A stretch of 64,000 nt of DNA from PWQG01 sp050486205. GTDB lineage: Bacteria; Pseudomonadota; Gammaproteobacteria; Pseudomonadales; Pseudohongiellaceae. The first letter of the stretch is position 1. The number at the start of each line of letters is the position of its first letter. Made by a program: the position numbers and the translations under genes. Location: positions 248,001-312,000 of the forward strand of contig JBJHCW010000003.1 in the NCBI GenBank assembly GCA_050486205.1, written 5' to 3'. The notes beneath the pieces were generated by a model. It was not told the origin of the DNA, ran no database searches, and was given only the letters and a program-made list of their open reading frames with translations. This document shows, piece by piece, positions 63,033 to 64,000 of this stretch.

Positions 63033-64000
63033 ATGCACGGTGCTGTTCCGCTGGCCCACCTGTTCCGCTGCTGGCCGATACTGGCAGCTGTTTTTGCATT
63101 ACCGCTGCTGACCGCATGCAGTGGGACACCACTGATCACTTCCTGTGAAGCCGCCGACGGCATCACGCCGGATTGCCGTTTTCAGAACCCGGAGGATCTG
63201 GTGGTCAGCCCGCAAGGGCAGTTCATTCTGGTCAGCCAGATGGGCGACATGGAAGGTGATCTGCCCGGCAGCCTGGTGGCGCTGGCGCCTGCGGCTGGCG
63301 AAATCCAGCCACTGTTTCCCGCTGCAGGTTCCGTGCAACCCACGCAGGGCTGGGGCGAGGTGGCGTGTTCACCACCCGACATGTTCTCGCCACACGGCAT
63401 TGATCTGGAGCAACTGGATTCTGGCGCCCACGCCCTGTACGTGATCAACCATGCCGGTCGCGAATCCGTTGAAATGTTCGAGGTGCTGGAGGATGAGCAA
63501 TCCGTCGAGCTGATCTGGCGCGGGTGCGTTCTGGCGCCCGAGCATGGCTATTTTAATGATCTGGTGGTGCTGCGTAACGGCGACTTCTGGGTCTCGCAGA
63601 TGTTTCCCCGGGATGCCAACGTGATCTGGGCCGCCTTGCGCATGCAGTTCACCGGCTATGCGCCCGGCTACGCCTATCACTGGAGCCCCGCCGGTGGTTT
63701 TGTGCGGTTGCCGGGTACCGATGCGAAATTTGCCAACGGCATCGAGAAATCGGCCGATGAGCGCCATGTGTTTCTCAACAGCTATTTTGGTGATGAGTTG
63801 ATCAAGGTGGATACCGTCACCGGAACCCGTCTGGGCAGTGTCAGCGTGGCCAGCCCCGACAACCTCGCCTGGTCACCCAGCGGGGAGCTGCTGGTGGCGT
63901 CCCATCACGCCTCGATACCCGAGATGCTGGCCTGCACCGATATTGATGAAGGCAGCTGCGGGTTTCGTTTCCAGGTCGTTGCCGTGAACCCGGACACATT
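63033..64000 (+). CDS. Lipoprotein with SMP-30/paraoxonase-like propeller (3' partial)
   Basis: Open to the window end, so the C-terminus is missing. Lipobox LLTAC near residue 29, then NPEDLVVSPQGQFILVSQMG, DMFSPHGIDLEQLDSGAHAL, YVINHAGRESVEMFEVLEDE, GYFNDLVVLRNGDFWVSQMF, ANGIEKSADERHVFLNSYFG and SPDNLAWSPSGELLVASHH. The N-D and H-G positions follow the calcium-dependent six-bladed propeller pattern of SMP-30/paraoxonase lactonases. Start ATG 63033 with GGAG eight bases upstream. Substrate unknown. Confidence 0.8.
   Translation, partial: MHGAVPLAHLFRCWPILAAVFALPLLTACSGTPLITSCEAADGITPDCRFQNPEDLVVSPQGQFILVSQMGDMEGDLPGSLVALAPAAGEIQPLFPAAGSVQPTQGWGEVACSPPDMFSPHGIDLEQLDSGAHALYVINHAGRESVEMFEVLEDEQSVELIWRGCVLAPEHGYFNDLVVLRNGDFWVSQMFPRDANVIWAALRMQFTGYAPGYAYHWSPAGGFVRLPGTDAKFANGIEKSADERHVFLNSYFGDELIKVDTVTGTRLGSVSVASPDNLAWSPSGELLVASHHASIPEMLACTDIDEGSCGFRFQVVAVNPDT

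Overview
The window is a GC-rich segment of a gammaproteobacterial chromosome. Gene content and order support this: ffh-rpsP-rimM-trmD-rplS, then dsbC-hom-thrC-recJ, then alaS-lysC-csrA-tRNA-Ser, an arrangement known from Pseudomonas and related marine lineages (xerD, which sits beside dsbC in Pseudomonas, is absent here). DUF6351, Sel1-repeat and TonB-C-like secreted proteins suggest an aerobic aquatic heterotroph, but I cannot name the genus.

Bases 1-16000 are housekeeping: SRP protein (5' end cut off by the window), ribosomal proteins and their maturation factors, periplasmic disulfide isomerase, threonine synthesis, RecJ, a DsbD-type electron transporter, alanyl-tRNA synthetase, aspartokinase, CsrA and tRNA-Ser(GCU). 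Bases 16000-21900 hold PpnP, a TonB-C-like protein, a large DUF6351 lipoprotein, a small lipoprotein and a TPR protein. Bases 21900-30540 are recC-recB-recD, followed by a 3-hydroxyacyl-CoA dehydrogenase and the nucleotidase PpnN. Bases 32975-39305 are a complete suf operon (sufB-C-D-S-A-T-E) behind a promoter that carries a good match to an IscR type 1 operator. Three overlapping Sel1-repeat genes converge on it, followed by a divergent tRNA-Arg(ACG).

From 41.3 to 60.98 kb lies an accessory block bracketed by two copies, 19,548 bp apart, of a 97-bp element built around the 3' half of tRNA-Arg. The block carries a probable catabolic/export module (amidohydrolase with a His-rich tail, two tandem XapX proteins, isochorismatase-fold hydrolase, MFS exporter with a monooxygenase-like tail, alginate-export-type porin), an acetolactate synthase-like/aldehyde dehydrogenase pair, a GNAT protein, LysR regulators (one intact, two decayed), a propeller-sensor two-component system, a hydrolase lacking its serine nucleophile, and a graveyard of internally deleted genes (lysR, MDR oxidoreductase, pirin, KefC). 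I see no integrase. After it come a lytic transglycosylase-like protein and a lipoprotein with a lactonase/paraoxonase-like look, cut by the window end.

The most unusual signal is a family of small tRNA-linked elements. Downstream of tRNA-Ser and of tRNA-Arg there is a roughly 145-148 bp insert flanked by direct copies of that tRNA's 3' end. Each contains a palindrome made from that tRNA's own T-arm and a shared structured core that interrupts the T-loop of the duplicate. A third copy closes the accessory block.
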